A DNA stretch of 64,000 nucleotides, taken from NCBI GenBank assembly GCA_920105625.2, contig CAKKTE020000115.1:26200-90199 (forward strand), read 5' to 3'. The stretch is from Clusia tigrina (Eukaryota > Arthropoda > Insecta > Diptera > Clusiidae). A program made the position numbers and the translations under genes. Within the stretch, counting starts at the first letter, position 1; each line of letters starts with the position of its first letter. Shown piece by piece: positions 23,041 through 34,927 of the stretch. The notes under the pieces were generated by a model. It ran no database searches and was not told where the DNA came from. It saw nothing but the letters and a program-made list of their open reading frames with translations.

Positions 23041-23290
23041 TTCAGGCCCCGTATTTCAAGGCTGGCCTAGCCTCAGCAGGAAGCGTACGCATCACCTACT
23101 CCAACTCGGACGCGAGTCCACCAGCACTACGATTTTGATGCTGACGGGGCATTATGTGATGGGGAGGTATGCCGCTACACTGGGTCTGCGTTTAATGACT
23201 TCTGCCGTGGATGTGGTGCTCACAATGGGCCATTATTTGTACCTGAGAGTGCTTCTTGCTGCCACTCCAACCTAACCTTGCTTTCAGGGA
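23041..23290 (+). pseudogene. LINE C-terminal zinc-motif fragment
   Basis: The frame at about 23140-23225 gives LTGHYVMGRYAATLGLRF, then NDFCRGCG. This corresponds to the end of jockey/I-type LINE ORF2 (TGH..R/H..A..G..C..C block), the same block as at about 41035-41110. Only this tail is present. Confidence 0.55.
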
Positions 23291-24803
23291 GAAGGCAACA
23301 AAAGATAGCTAGAGGAAATTGATTGTAGCACTATTAACCAACTCTGAAAATAGCCCTTCATTGCTAATTTCGTTGAATAAGTTTCGTTGCGCATCATAAG
23401 CTCTATCCTCACAAGGCATTTTCTTTTTGTGCTTCATGTCACAAGACTAATCATAGGGTTTCCAAACTAGCGACGAATGGAGGAGGAAATGGTACCTTTT
23501 CCAGAAATAGATCCACATATCTGGGTAGTATATCTTTCAATGACCTGAATGATGTAAGTTTTGCGGACATAAGAACTTGTATTCTCCTCAGAATCGTCCA
23601 AACACTGGGTGATAGTATGGTGGTAAGCAAACATATTTTATATTTGTTCAATTTGTCAAGAATTATATATCTTGAATTATGTTTAAAATGTATGTTGAAA
23701 AAAAGTTATAACAACTGGAATAAACATGAAATGAACTGTTTATTTATTGTTTTTACACCAAATCCATTTTGATATTTTAATATTAAGTACGCCACTTCAA
23801 ATTCATTCTTCATCAATTTTGGGTTACCTATGTACCTCACTTCTTCTAAGGAATACAAATACAGAATTGACGAGTAAAGAAGTATAAATTGGGGTTGCAC
23901 CGACTTCTAAATACCCTTTATATTTCCGGGCCCGTGAGAGTTAAACAATGTAGATCTTTTATTTGTAAATAAGCATTAGAAGCATATCTACAGTAATTTT
24001 CAATAGGATACCCTGAGCTGAGGGAGGCGGGGCCTTTGTCTGATTGTCTCCATTTCTTGTGAATCACTTTGCTGCGGCATGTGATTAAGGTATTTTGGCA
24101 TATGTCCGAAGTTTTACACATGTAAAAAAAAAGTACCGCCCACTTTTTATTTTGTTTTTTATACTAGCATTCTTAACATTCACAAGAAGTGTTGTTGATG
24201 AATCTGGCAATGAATATGTGATAATTGTGGGCGTGGCAGTAGTATAATTCTGACCATATTTTTCTTGCACGCTTTACGAACGTAATTGTTACTGCTACCA
24301 ATTTGTATTCATATATCATCATTAGAAGCATAGATAGGGTAATTTTAAGTGGGATCCCTAAAGTTCATTATATGGGAGGGATGCATGTTCTTTATATGAT
24401 CAACCCTATTTCTTGTAAATGGCTTTGTAGTGTACGTCCTTATATAAAATATCGCACAAAAATATTGCACACGCCGAAAGTTATGAGAATATGTCTTTAG
24501 TGGGTGTGGCTGTCAAAATAACTCGCCCATTTTTCGTATGGTGTTTATGTTAGTAACCGCAACCTTCCTGTGAAATTTCGCTGATGAAACTTCTATAGGA
24601 ACCTAGCAATAATTTTTGGTACATTGTAAATTTTTATTCCGATAGCATTTAGGTTAATTTAAATTTTATTCCCGCAAGTTCCTTGGGCGTGTTCTTTTCC
24701 TGATCAGCCTCATTTCGTGCAGTTAGCTTTATAATGCCTAATACAATTTCGTCCATAAGTCTCTAATACAGCTATGTTAACTTATGAATATTTGTTAATA
24801 GTG
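23291..24803. other. Unassigned region with a diverged direct repeat
   Basis: No gene recognised. Two diverged copies of a roughly 360-base sequence seem to lie head to tail: one with ATTAGAAGCATATCTACAGT at about 23965 and one with ATTAGAAGCATAGATAGGGT at about 24320, each followed by CGCCCA..TTTT (24137, 24525). They may be old copies of a non-coding repeat. Confidence 0.4.
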
Positions 24804-25080
24804 GACGCACCTTGACGTGGTGAGAGCATAAGTGGGAGAGACCCGAAACCCAACAGTCAACAATTCCCAAGCCAAGGTGTTCTTGGAATCGTGCCGAGAG
24901 CTGAATGGTGCACGGAATATAAAAATGTGCATCTTGGACGTAGTCTCAATTGTGGGATACTAGGCGCACTCCCACAGTATAAAGCCTTATGATCGGACGG
25001 GAGCTCTGCGAACACGGACTTATATTTCTCACCAAAACAAAAAATTTTGTGGATTTAAATAATATATAAAAACAAAACAT

Positions 25081-26160
25081 AAATTTAATAACGGAATCAG
25101 AAGCTCTAGTTCGTTCATCGGCCAGTGCCGGCGGAGGTCAGAACATTGATGCACAGGGACCTATTTCCTCATGTAGTACTAACACTCAGGGTCCCATGGA
25201 ACTAAGTGTCAAAGACGCTACCAGGAATGTCGAGGAACCATGTGCCCAAGAAAACGGTGCCAGCCATGATAAGAGATGGCATTACACCTGAAGAAGCTAG
25301 AGAGAAGGAGCGCGAGTGGTATGCCCAGGTCAAAGCCGGAGGAGGTCAGGACATTGATGCACAGGGACCTATTTCCTCATGTAGTACTAACACTCAGGGT
25401 CCCATGGAACTAAGTGTCAAAGACGCTACCAGGAATGTCGAGGAACCATGTGCCCAAGAAAACGGTGCCAGCCATGATAAGAGATGGCATTACACCTGAA
25501 GAAGCTAGAGAGAAGGAGCGCGAGCAGTATGCCCAGGTCAAAGCTCAGAAGGCAACCAGCCTACCGAACCACTCAAAGAAGAGATGCAGATCGACGAACA
25601 GCTCGCCAAACGAGGTGGCGCATAAGGCCAAGAAGTATAGGTAACCACCCTCAAAGGAGGAAGACCTCTCACACTAGTTAGCGCAAACATCAAATGCATC
25701 TTCGAAGCAAGGTAGGGCAACACTACCTGCAGCTCTACCATCTTCAAGTTACTCTCAAAAGCTTCCTGAAAAAAAACTAAGTGCAATAGTAGTCTCGGTT
25801 TTATTAGGCTCTTCCTTACGTGTCATAACAAGGAGACCAAAGTCTGGCTAGAAGCGACACTTAATAGTCTAAAGCCCTTCCCTAACATAAATATTCTGAG
25901 GGACTAAATATAACCCAAATATTTGTGTTCGTTACATACCGGCCACCGCAAGATGTTCTACCACCAACGCTGTTGCTCAACAGAATTGCGAAGCAAAACT
26001 GCGTGCTGTCCACTACCGATTGGAGGGTACCTCTATCTACGAGTGAAAAAGGCGAGTTGTCATCGTCTCGGTAGATGAGAGCGGAAAAAATAAGATTGTG
26101 GTGCAGCAAGGAAAAATATTCCTCAACTTCTCACAGATCCAAATGCGAATGAAAAGCGAA
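25081..26160 (+). pseudogene. LINE ORF1 remnant with internal tandem duplication
   Basis: Pieces in several frames: a Lys/Glu-rich segment (GITPEEAREKER) present twice, a basic segment (KKRCRSTNSSPN), then a domain with HNKETKVWLEATLNSLKPFP at about 25822-25880 and VIVSVDESAEKI at about 26055-26095. The last two match the C-terminal fold of LINE ORF1 RNA-binding proteins of the DUF4780 type (KETxxWL..P, SVDEESA). Stops and frame changes are frequent. Confidence 0.5.
25129..25544 (+). repeat. 208-bp tandem duplication in LINE ORF1
   Basis: GGAGGTCAG at 25133 recurs at 25341, and the sequence between matches almost perfectly for two units of 208 bases. 208 is not a multiple of three, so the second copy shifts the frame. 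Confidence 0.9.
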
Positions 26161-26179
26161 AAGAAAAGTACAAGTGTCG

Positions 26180-26960
<781 letters not shown>

Positions 26961-27168
26961 TCTGTTTGATATCGAGCTGATATATTTATTACTAATGTTA
27001 TTAATTTTTATATTCATTGCTATTAGTTTGAATCTTCACTGTACTTTCAATTCTTTGTTTCACACTCACACTTCATTTCTCTGCTCAATTAGTTTGCTTT
27101 GCAATATGTATTAAGATAACTGTCCTATTCCAGCCGCTGCTGTATATATGTATGTATATATATATATA

Positions 27169-28115
27169 GGGTCCGCCAAATAACTTTTTTTTTTTTAAAC
27201 AAGATGCAAAACATCGAGTGTAGCTTCGGCTGTGTGGCACGTAGCGCCGTCCTGTTGAAACCAAATGTTGCCAATATCCTCCTCTTCAATTTTTGTGAAC
27301 AAAAATTCGTTCAACATGGCCCGATAACGATCGCCATTGACTGTAACGGCCACTCCTTGCTCATTTTCGAAGAAAAATGGCCCAATTGTGCCTCTGGACC
27401 AAAATCCGCACAAAACAGTGACTTGATTTGGGTGCATCGGCTTTTCAATGTATGCGTGCGGGTTTTCTGTGCCCCAAATGCGACAATTTTGCTTGTTTAC
27501 ATAACCGCCAAGATCAAAATGAGCTTCATCTGAAAAGATGATTTTTTTGGCAAAATCGGCATCTTCTGTTAGTCGATCGCAGGCCCACTTAGCGAAGCGA
27601 AAACGCATTGGATGGTCAGTTGGCTTCAACTCCTGAACCAATTCGACTTTGTATGGCGTCATACCAAGGTCTTTATGCAAAATTCGTCTCAATGATGTCT
27701 CCGAAATGTTCAATTGTTGAGAACGACGGTGAATTGATGTTGATGGCGCTTCACGCACACTTTCTGCCACAGCAGCAATATTCTCGGGTGTACGCACTGT
27801 TTTTGGCTTTTCACGCTTTGGTTTATCGATGAGGATGCTAGTTTCTTTCACTTTTTCCACAAGATAACGAACATACGGTGCTGACGGTGCTTCTCTTCTT
27901 CCAAAATCTGTACGCAATTTTCGCACACATTCTGCAACATTACCATGATTTTCAAAGTAATGTCGCAATATTTCCCAGCGTTGTTCAACCGTATACACAA
28001 CCATATTCGTTCAGCGGAAGGATAAAACTAATTATCTGTCAAATCAGACATGAGCTAAATGTTACCATTCACGAAATAAGCACTAGTTGACAAAAAAAAG
28101 TTAGATGGCGGACCC
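27169..28115 (-). mobile_element. DD41D (rosa/Visitor-type) mariner, internally deleted
   Basis: Ends in inverted repeats: GGGTCCGCCAAATAACTTTT at 27169 and GGGTCCGCCATCTAACTTTT on the other strand at 28115. It is flanked by TA-rich sequence; the exact TA duplication is not clean at the right edge. Total length is 947 bases, shorter than a full element of about 1.3 kb. Confidence 0.85.
27195..28004 (-). pseudogene. DD41D mariner transposase, C-terminus lost
   Basis: 269 codons from ATG. The N-terminal helix-turn-helix reads YTVEQRWEILRHYFENHGN. A second HTH (SIHRRSQQLNISETSLRRIL) follows, then the catalytic core with DEAHF (first Asp) and FQQDGATCHT (second Asp). The protein ends about ten residues later, before the third Asp, because the element is deleted near its 3' end. 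Up to that point the frame is open, so the deletion is the main lesion. Confidence 0.88.
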
Positions 28116-28116
28116 G

Positions 28117-28169
<53 letters not shown>
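28117..28169. repeat. (TA)n run next to mariner
   Basis: About 50 bases of TA directly outside the right inverted repeat of the DD41D mariner. Confidence 0.95.
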
Positions 28170-28173
<4 letters not shown>

Positions 28174-28520
28174 AGTTAATTCTTTAATTTGTTGGTTTTT
28201 AATATAAAATTTTGGTTACATCTCTCTCTTGCTGTTGAGACACGAAGCAGAAAGGGCCTCATTATTTTAAGCGTTTATACTCAAAGTAATCAATTAATGT
28301 TATTGAATTAAATTATATAAAATTTGTGAATTGCAATTGAATTTAAAATAAAATTTGAATTAACAAACGCTATATTTGGTGCTCCTGTGAGGATCCTTTC
28401 TGGTAAATTGATTTCATAATTTAATAGCAATGTAACGTGCAATTTTGGACCTAGCCTTGAAATACTCAAGCAACGTGAACTTAAGTGCATTAGTGTTACA
28501 TAACCTGTTTTAACTTAGTC

Positions 28521-29463
28521 ATGGCAACCGCGCTGAAACAACTGATTGTGGAACAAGCCTCTATGCTTGCAAACCTTGAAAGAACCCTGCTTAATTTTAA
28601 AAAGGATAGTGCTTTGCGAAAAACTAAGGTGTATTTAAGGACGCGATTAGAATCAGTCGCTCGATTACACCTTGAGTTTCATGAAAATCTTCGAATCTTA
28701 ATGCGAGCTATTGAGAATGAAGCAGTTCTTGCAGGTTATGCAACTACGCAAATTGGTGACAAATTTGAATACCATATATATTGATATGGTATCGCTATTA
28801 CGTTCGGCACTGCCACCGCCATCGGAAATTCGAGAAGATGCAAATAGCGGGAATTTGCAATATAACAACGATGAGTTAAAGTTGCATAAAGTGAAATTGC
28901 CAATATTCAGCGGCAAGTTCACCGACTAGCCAGCATTCAAGGAGATTTTCTAGGAGAGGGTGCATAAGTATGCGCGCTTCAGCAATCTTTATCGTTTCTT
29001 CTACCTAAAGGATTATTTAAGCGAAGAAGCAGCACGAGTTATCCAGCATCTTTCACTTACGGAAGCGAACTCCCAAGTGGCCTGGAAGATGGTCATTAAA
29101 ATATACGATAACAAACGAGTGTTATTCGTACACTACCTGGATGTGTTTGAACAACAGTCTACCGTGGCACATGATGACCCTGCGGCACTAAAGCGGTTTT
29201 TGCAAACCTGTCGGTCATGTGTACACTCAATTGATCATCTTGGGGTCGATCTCAAACAGAACCAAATCCTAGTATATTTATTTGATGGCGCGAAAATTAT
29301 CAAACAACGCACGGCTCGAGTGGGAAAAATCGTTGTCCACCACTCAAGATATTCCAACTTTTTAGCAGTTTTGTACACATCTAGATGCACAGTATCGCAC
29401 AATGATCACAGCATCTACGAACAATCCATCCGCATCGAAACAGCATATGGGCTCACTCCGTGA
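28521..29463 (+). pseudogene. BEL 2 Gag (DUF1759-type), broken
   Basis: Starts at an ATG (28521), MATALKQLIVEQAS, and runs as a helical N-terminal part. The frame changes near 28780 to reach LKLHKVKLPIFSGKFTD, then a stop at 28927-28929. From 28960 it continues with LSEEAARVIQHLSLTEANSQVAWKMV, the hallmark of DUF1759 BEL Gag, then HSIDHLGVDL. The capsid-like order is intact but split in at least three pieces. Confidence 0.8.
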
Positions 29464-29965
29464 CTCATCTGCAAGAGCGAAGAAGGATGTCAAATCAGCG
29501 TTTAGCACCGGCGCTAAACATGTTTGCTTAATATGCAGCAAAGGGAGTCATGCAATACGTGAATGTCCAAGTTTTCTCAACATGAAGGTTTCCGACCACA
29601 AGGCGGTGGTTGGGAGACACAATTTATGTTTCAATAGTTTTGGATACAATGTAGTCTCAAAATGCCTTAACAGAAATTTATGTAACCAATGTGGGGGGCA
29701 CTAACATACATTCATCCAAGTGGATCGGGCTGCGACAGTCACTGACAACACACCAGCGTGGAGTGAAGTTAACCCTCCCACAAACCCCAATACATCCTCT
29801 CCTGTCGTCGATAAATCCACCGTAAGTTCGTATGCCCCGAATTGTGAAGTGCTGCTACCTACGGCTATTGTTAGCAGTCAAACTAATGATGGCGTTATGG
29901 TCGACTTTCGAGAGTTTTTATACCAAGGTTCTCAAGTGTCATTCGATTTTGTCGATTCACATTAA
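29402..29965 (+). pseudogene. BEL 2 zinc knuckle and protease N-terminal half
   Basis: CLICSKGSHAIREC (about 29524-29565) is a CX2CX4HX4C knuckle, followed by a Cys-rich segment (LCNQCGGH). A stop at 29702-29704 separates it from EVLLPTAIVSSQTNDG and REFLYQGSQVSF (about 29908-29945), the DUF1758 protease start. The residue where the catalytic Asp is expected is Tyr. Confidence 0.75.
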
Positions 29966-29991
29966 GCCATACTAGAAAGTCATTCTGGATC

Positions 29992-30417
29992 ATGAAGGGT
30001 CGTAAAATCGTACAAACCATAATTCACCATTGCATGTTACAGGTTCAAACCCAAGATTTTTTGGCAGAAAAGGGTACTTTATCTGCCGTACGAGTAAGAC
30101 CAGCAAGAGCGTTTTCATCAGTTGGCGTAGGCTATGCCGGTCCAATAAGCAGTTCGCCATCTCGAGGACGCGAACGTACTACTATATAGGGGTATATGGC
30201 ACTATTCCTATGTTTGGCAACTAAAGCGATACATTTGGGGTCCGTTGGAGACTTGTCCTTTATCGGTGCTCTCCATCGCTTCATAGGAAGGCGAGGCATT
30301 CCTAGTGATTGTGGCACGAACTTCGTGGGCTCAAATAAGAAGCTACAATGTAATAAACGTGCCTACCGAGAATATATTGACACGAAATAACTTGACATTT
30401 TATACCACCATCCATTT
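29992..30417 (+). pseudogene. BEL 2 integrase, N-terminal and core pieces
   Basis: KGRKIVQTIIHHC, then VRPARAFSSVGVGYAGPIS (first Asp replaced by Gly), a stop near 30187, LATKAIHLGSVGDL, FIGRRGIPSDCGTNFVGSNKK (about 30290-30345). The Ser-Asp-Asn block is reduced to SDCGTNF. Heavily mutated. Confidence 0.75.
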
Positions 30418-30560
30418 TAACTCAAACGTGAAGTCCACTCTTATTTACGGTTGCGAAACCTGGAACCTTGCAGCCTCTGGCCTCCACACGCTGCAGGTTT
30501 TCATCAATCGTTGTCTCCATAAAATTGAGTTTAATATATCGTTGGCGCAATTGCCAGTTT
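30418..30560 (+). pseudogene. LINE RT tail fragment inside BEL 2
   Basis: FNSNVKSTLIYGCETW, then LQVFINRCLHKI: the same block as the antisense fragment at about 16150-16225. It interrupts the BEL 2 integrase. Confidence 0.65.
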
Positions 30561-30932
30561 ATCACCCAGCAGTTTTGGAGTAATTGGAGCAGCGAATATC
30601 TTTCTCGATTGCAAAGAAGGCCAAAGCGGTTATTGGCCACTCCTAAGTCAAAATTAATGAACTAGTTATCATCAAGGACGAACGCCTTCCTTCAAATCAT
30701 TGGCCCCTTTGTCAAACCCTTGAGGTACACCCAGGTACCGATGAGCTGGTTAGAGTGATTACTCTAAAAACGAAGAACGGAGTGCTGAATCGACCTGTAG
30801 CTAAAATGTGTCCGCTGCCTACTCAAGAGGCTGCTATATCTGTCGGCCAAGAAGGTCTTTCATCTATGAAATTATTATCCAAACCCAATTTTAATCTTAA
30901 TGAGGACAGTTGGCCTCATCGAGGTGGAAGAA
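30561..30932 (+). pseudogene. BEL 2 integrase C-terminal piece and polypurine tract
   Basis: FWSNWSSEYLSRLQRRPKR (about 30575-30635), ELVIIKDERLPSNHWPL and VHPGTDELVRVITLKTKNGVLNRPV (about 30660-30800) are the standard end of BEL integrase. GAGGTGGAAGAA (30921-30932) is the polypurine tract before the 3' LTR. Confidence 0.8.
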
Positions 30933-31077
30933 TGTTTGATATCGACCTGATATATTTATTACTAATGTTATTAATTTCCAAATTCATTGCTATTAGTTTT
31001 AATTGCCACTGTAATTTCAATTCTTTGTTTCACACACACACTTCTTTTCTCTGCTCAATTAGTTTGCTTTGCAATAT
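30933..31077 (+). repeat. BEL 2 3' LTR, truncated
   Basis: TGTTTGATATCGACC matches 26963 onward; similarity ends at about 31077 (GCAATATG). The remainder of the LTR is missing, so the target duplication cannot be read. Confidence 0.8.
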
Positions 31078-32490
31078 GGAGGAGCTTCTGCAGTGATCAC
31101 TCTGACCTCCAGAATCCACAAAGTGCTCTGCAAAACACACACTAACAACATTGAACTCATGAAAAGACCAGATAATTGTTACACAAACAATGGCTGGTGA
31201 CCCTTGAGCTTCTTGCCAGAGTGTACTTCCCACGTTCCATAATCCTTATCCAGCCCCGAACGGAAATGGTACAGCAATATAGGCCCAATACAAATGACTA
31301 GTTTAGAGCAAGAAAATTTGTCTGTGAGGAAAAAAGTAAGTGGGCAATTGACACATTTCATCCTTACAAAGCCCCGGGAGCAGATGGTCTAATTCCAGCA
31401 CTTCTACAATGGGATTACTTATATAATGTCGTCACAAACCAATATATTTAGGGCCAGATTTGTATGAAGTTACATCCCATGGAAATCTAGAGAAGTGATC
31501 GGTCGATATATACGGTGGCAAACCAGCCAAACTACCAAAGTCATACAGCCGGATTAGCTTTATTTCGTTTCTCCTAAACACAATGGAGAAATTAGTTGAT
31601 AGGCATATAAGAAAGATCTATCTTATACAGAAGCTATTAAATAGAATATTATGTGCATATCAGGCAGGAAAATCAAATACTTATGCTCTTCAGAATCTTA
31701 CCGAAAACATTGAATACGCATTTGAGAACAAAGAATATGCGGTTGGGTATTTTCTTGATATTGAGGGGGGTTTCGATAATACCGATTTCGCCAATATAAA
31801 TGGGGCAGTCCTAAGCATTCATCCGAAAACATTAGATGGATTTACATTCGATAAAAAATTGCTTTGGAATAGTCACCTAAATAACACCATTAAGAAAGCG
31901 AGGGCCACTCTATGTACGAGCATATGCTTAATGGAAAAAAGCTGGGGACTTTATCCAGAAACCTTGCTATGGGTATATACAGCTATCACAAGACCAATCC
32001 TTACGTATGCGGCATCTGTCTGGTACAAAAAGCTTAAACAAAAATTGCTACAGACCTATATCAATAAAATATAAAGAGTAGCCTATGTATTCATCACGGG
32101 GGCCATGCAGTCAGCTTCGACTGTAGGCCTAGATATATTATTAAACCTACCTTCAATTCATTTATTTAGCAAGAAAGAAAGCGCTGCAATTCGCAGAAAA
32201 CACATCCCAGATAATGAACAAAGTTCTGTGCGCCTATGTCAATCCTTACTTAGAGATAAAACTGAAATGACAACGATTAATCTAAGTGACTTATGTCACC
32301 CTAAGTATAACTTTAAACACAACTTCAAGGTCACTTTCCCGAGTTGGGTTAACTGGAAATATAATAGACCCACGCCAACTTATAATGCTCATGTATGATA
32401 CACAGTCAGCTCAAAAACTGAGGAGGGAGTTGGGGCTGGGGTTTCTGCGAAGGTGGTTGGTTTTTCATTCCGAAACTCACGTTTCATAGC
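31078..32490 (+). pseudogene. LINE ORF2 RT and RNase H remnant
   Basis: Probably the continuation of the LINE interrupted at 26963. Pieces: a possible endonuclease end (SDHSD, about 31094), WAIDTFHPYKAPGADGLIPA (about 31342-31400), an open frame 31583-32074 with EKLVDRHIR, motif A GYFLDIEGGFDNT, then directly the post-RT block FTFDKKLLWNSHLNNTIKKA and LTYAASVWY. The catalytic YADD and the PQG block are absent, removed by deletion. An RNase H piece may follow at 32386-32488. Confidence 0.7.
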
Positions 32491-33190
32491 CCTATCTAAT
32501 AGAGGAACAATAAATAGATAGAGGTACAATAAATAGCCACGTCCTTATCCACTCTGACAGCACTTGTAGTGGTTTGCCCAGTGCAAAGATACGGCGAGTT
32601 CTCCAGTAGGCTGCTCCTGAAAACCTGTACACTTACTTTAATTCGCTGTCTTCTCAGCAGCTTACCAAAATTAAGACGCCGTGCTTTATTTGTGGTCAGA
32701 ACACAATACAATTTCATTAAATAAAGATAAGTCTTATACTCGTATACTAATTTGTTTGTTACATCTTTTAACTTACTTTCTATACAATGCCCTTCCTTCA
32801 AGGTTGCCCCAGTTACGTGTTACGAGCACCTGCCAACTTAGAACCTACCTATCGAGTTAGCTGTGCCACTTATTTACCGTACCCCACATGAACGGAATGT
32901 TTACCACGCACTTTTGTTCACACGTAACTGGGTACCCTAAAAGTATGCATGCGATACTTAATGCTAAATATAGGTGGTTACATATTATCAAAATTATTTA
33001 ATACAAACCATGCTCAATTCTTAGCATTATATCGTGTAGAGTTAGAGAGGAAGAATTATTAAGATATTGTTACGTAATTGCCGTCCAGACAATTTGTACT
33101 CTCGGATTCCTACCGCTGGATTGTGTAACAATTAAACAATCTGACAGTTAAAATTAGATCAATTACCAACTTCGTCTTGGCTTAAAGTTT
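32491..33190. other. Unassigned region with a MITE-like inverted-repeat unit
   Basis: No gene recognised. A 141-base unit (32800-32940) is bounded by imperfect inverted repeats: AAGGTTGCCCCAGTTACGTG on the left and TAGGGTACCCAGTTACGTG read from the right. No target duplication is evident. Confidence 0.4.
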
Positions 33191-33229
33191 GATTTGCACC
33201 ACAATTATTTATTTACTTCCGCTTTACCG

Positions 33230-34340
33230 GCCACTGTTACTACCACGATGTACCCTCGGCTACGATCGCTATTCGACTCCCTGCTGCTAACACGATGTTC
33301 ACCTGGCGACGATCACAGCTCAACTGCCCGTTGCTACCACGATGTTCACTCTGTGATGATCACTGCTCAACTGTTCGTTGCTAACACGGTGCCCACTCTG
33401 TAACAATCACTGCTCAACTTCCCGTTGCTAACATGATGTGCTCTGTGACGATCACTGCTCAACTGCCCGTTGCTAACTCTGTGACGATCTCTTTTCCACT
33501 GCTGCTTCTACGAAGTTCAATATGCTACTGGTTAACTGCTTGTTGCTAATAAAATGTACACACGGCAAAGCTCACTGTTCAACTGCCCGTTCCCAATACG
33601 ATGTCCACTCTGCGACGATCACTGCTCAAGTGCCCGTTGCTTACACGATGTCTGCTCTGCGGCTATCACTGCTCAACTGAACGTTCCTAACACGATGTCC
33701 ACTTTGCGACGATCACTGCTCAAGTGCCCGTTGCTAACACGATGTTCCCTGTGCGACGATCACTGCTCAACTGCCGGTTGCTAACACGATGTCATCTCTG
33801 CGACGATCACTGCTCATCTGCCCGTTGCTAACACGATGTCCGCTGTGCGACGATCACTGCTCAACTTCTTGTTGCTAATACGATGTTCACTCTGCTGCTA
33901 CTACCACTAATCAGCTGCTACTTCTACTACGATTTTCACTTTGCTACTGTCACTTTTTAACTGATCTTGCTAAATCGACATTCCCTATGCTACTATCACT
34001 TGTCAACCGCTTGCCAATACGATACGATATTCACTCTGCCTCTTGTTAACTGATCTTGCCAATACGACGCTCACTATGCTTGCTGCCACTCTCAGGATTC
34101 GGCTATAATCACTTTTCACTGCTTGCTGCCAACGATGTCCACTTTGACACTGGGTAACTGATCTTGCCAATACGACGCTCACTCTGCCACTGTAACTTTT
34201 TAATTGATCTTGCCAATATGACGCTCACTCTGCTACTCGCAGGATTCGGCTATGCTCACTCTTCACTGCTTGCTGCCAATGCGATGTTCACTCTGCCACT
34301 GCCACTTGTTAACTGCTGCTACTAGTATGTTCATTGTGCA
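33230..34340. repeat. 47-bp minisatellite, diverged
   Basis: Tandem copies of a 47-base unit (core TTGCTAACACGATGTTCACT, then GACGATCACTGCTCAAC). TTGCTAACAC falls at 33731, 33778 and 33825, giving the period. Order decays after about 33900 into variants (GATCTTGCCAATACGACGCTC). Forward frames across it are repetitive Cys/Asp/His strings and not credible proteins. Confidence 0.85.
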
Positions 34341-34542
34341 ACTTTCACTTGTTCACTGCTCTCGATGTCATTTGTGTGGCCCCTTGTATACTTCTTGTAT
34401 ACCAGAACTTCCTACTCGCGTGTGTATTTTAGGAGTTGAAAATGACGCATACACTAAAACTATGCAGCCCATCAGATGGCGTGTGGATTTCGTAGCAGTA
34501 TCAAGATTTTTTTGGGTAGGCCACGTTGTGAATTACTGCAGC

Positions 34543-34562
34543 TCTTCCCACCCCCCTCCATT
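34543..34562 (-). promoter_or_regulatory. Possible polypurine tract of the minus-strand envelope element
   Basis: On the minus strand GGAGGGGGGTGGGAAGAG lies downstream of the envelope remnant and is followed by TGCAGTAATTC, so a 3' LTR may start at about 34541 and run down into the minisatellite. Confidence 0.4.
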
Positions 34563-34927
34563 CTAGTGAGATAGTGCAACTATCTCCTAGTGCATGTGCA
34601 TTTGATACTTCTGTGCACTTTTCCTTACAACTACTGTTTGGGATTCAACTCCTCTTTTCTCTTTATTATTTTTTTTAATTTTATAGAAATTTTAAAGTAT
34701 ATATATTCTAAACTCCGCATGTTACTGTTGGCCCTATTGACGCTCGTCTCCCGGTGGTATTTACGATCACGGTCTAATGTAGATCTCGTTGATGGCGGTA
34801 GTTCTCGTGGTGGCTTCCTGCTGACTATGGGTTTACCCGTCCAGTCAGAGAGCATTGATCCGGAAATCTGTTCTCGTTGGAGGTTCGAAATTTCACGCCT
34901 TGAGTTCGCTGGTGGTGGTCGTTCTCT

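Larger units (their letters stand above)
26963..28365 (+). repeat. BEL 2 5' LTR, interrupted by a mariner
   Basis: Begins TGTTTGATATCGAGC and matches the 3' LTR at 30933-31077 over about 145 bases (through TTAGTTTGCTTTGCAATATG). After the DD41D mariner (27169-28115) and a TA run, it continues to about 28365 (TTGAATTAACA), the same end as the BEL 1 LTR. Confidence 0.7.
28366..30932 (+). mobile_element. BEL/Pao retrotransposon 2, internal region (decayed)
   Basis: Sequence between the 5' LTR and the 3' polypurine tract: gag, zinc knuckle and protease, then integrase. RT and RNase H are deleted entirely (the join is near 29965-29992). Confidence 0.8.

Noticed and set aside
33194..33784. Cys/Asp/His-rich repeated open frames
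   Set aside because: Generated by the 47-bp minisatellite; the period is not a multiple of three and no protein family fits.
33230..34340. CRISPR-like spaced repeat
   Set aside because: Units are contiguous and diverge gradually along their whole length, with no unique spacers between constant repeats.
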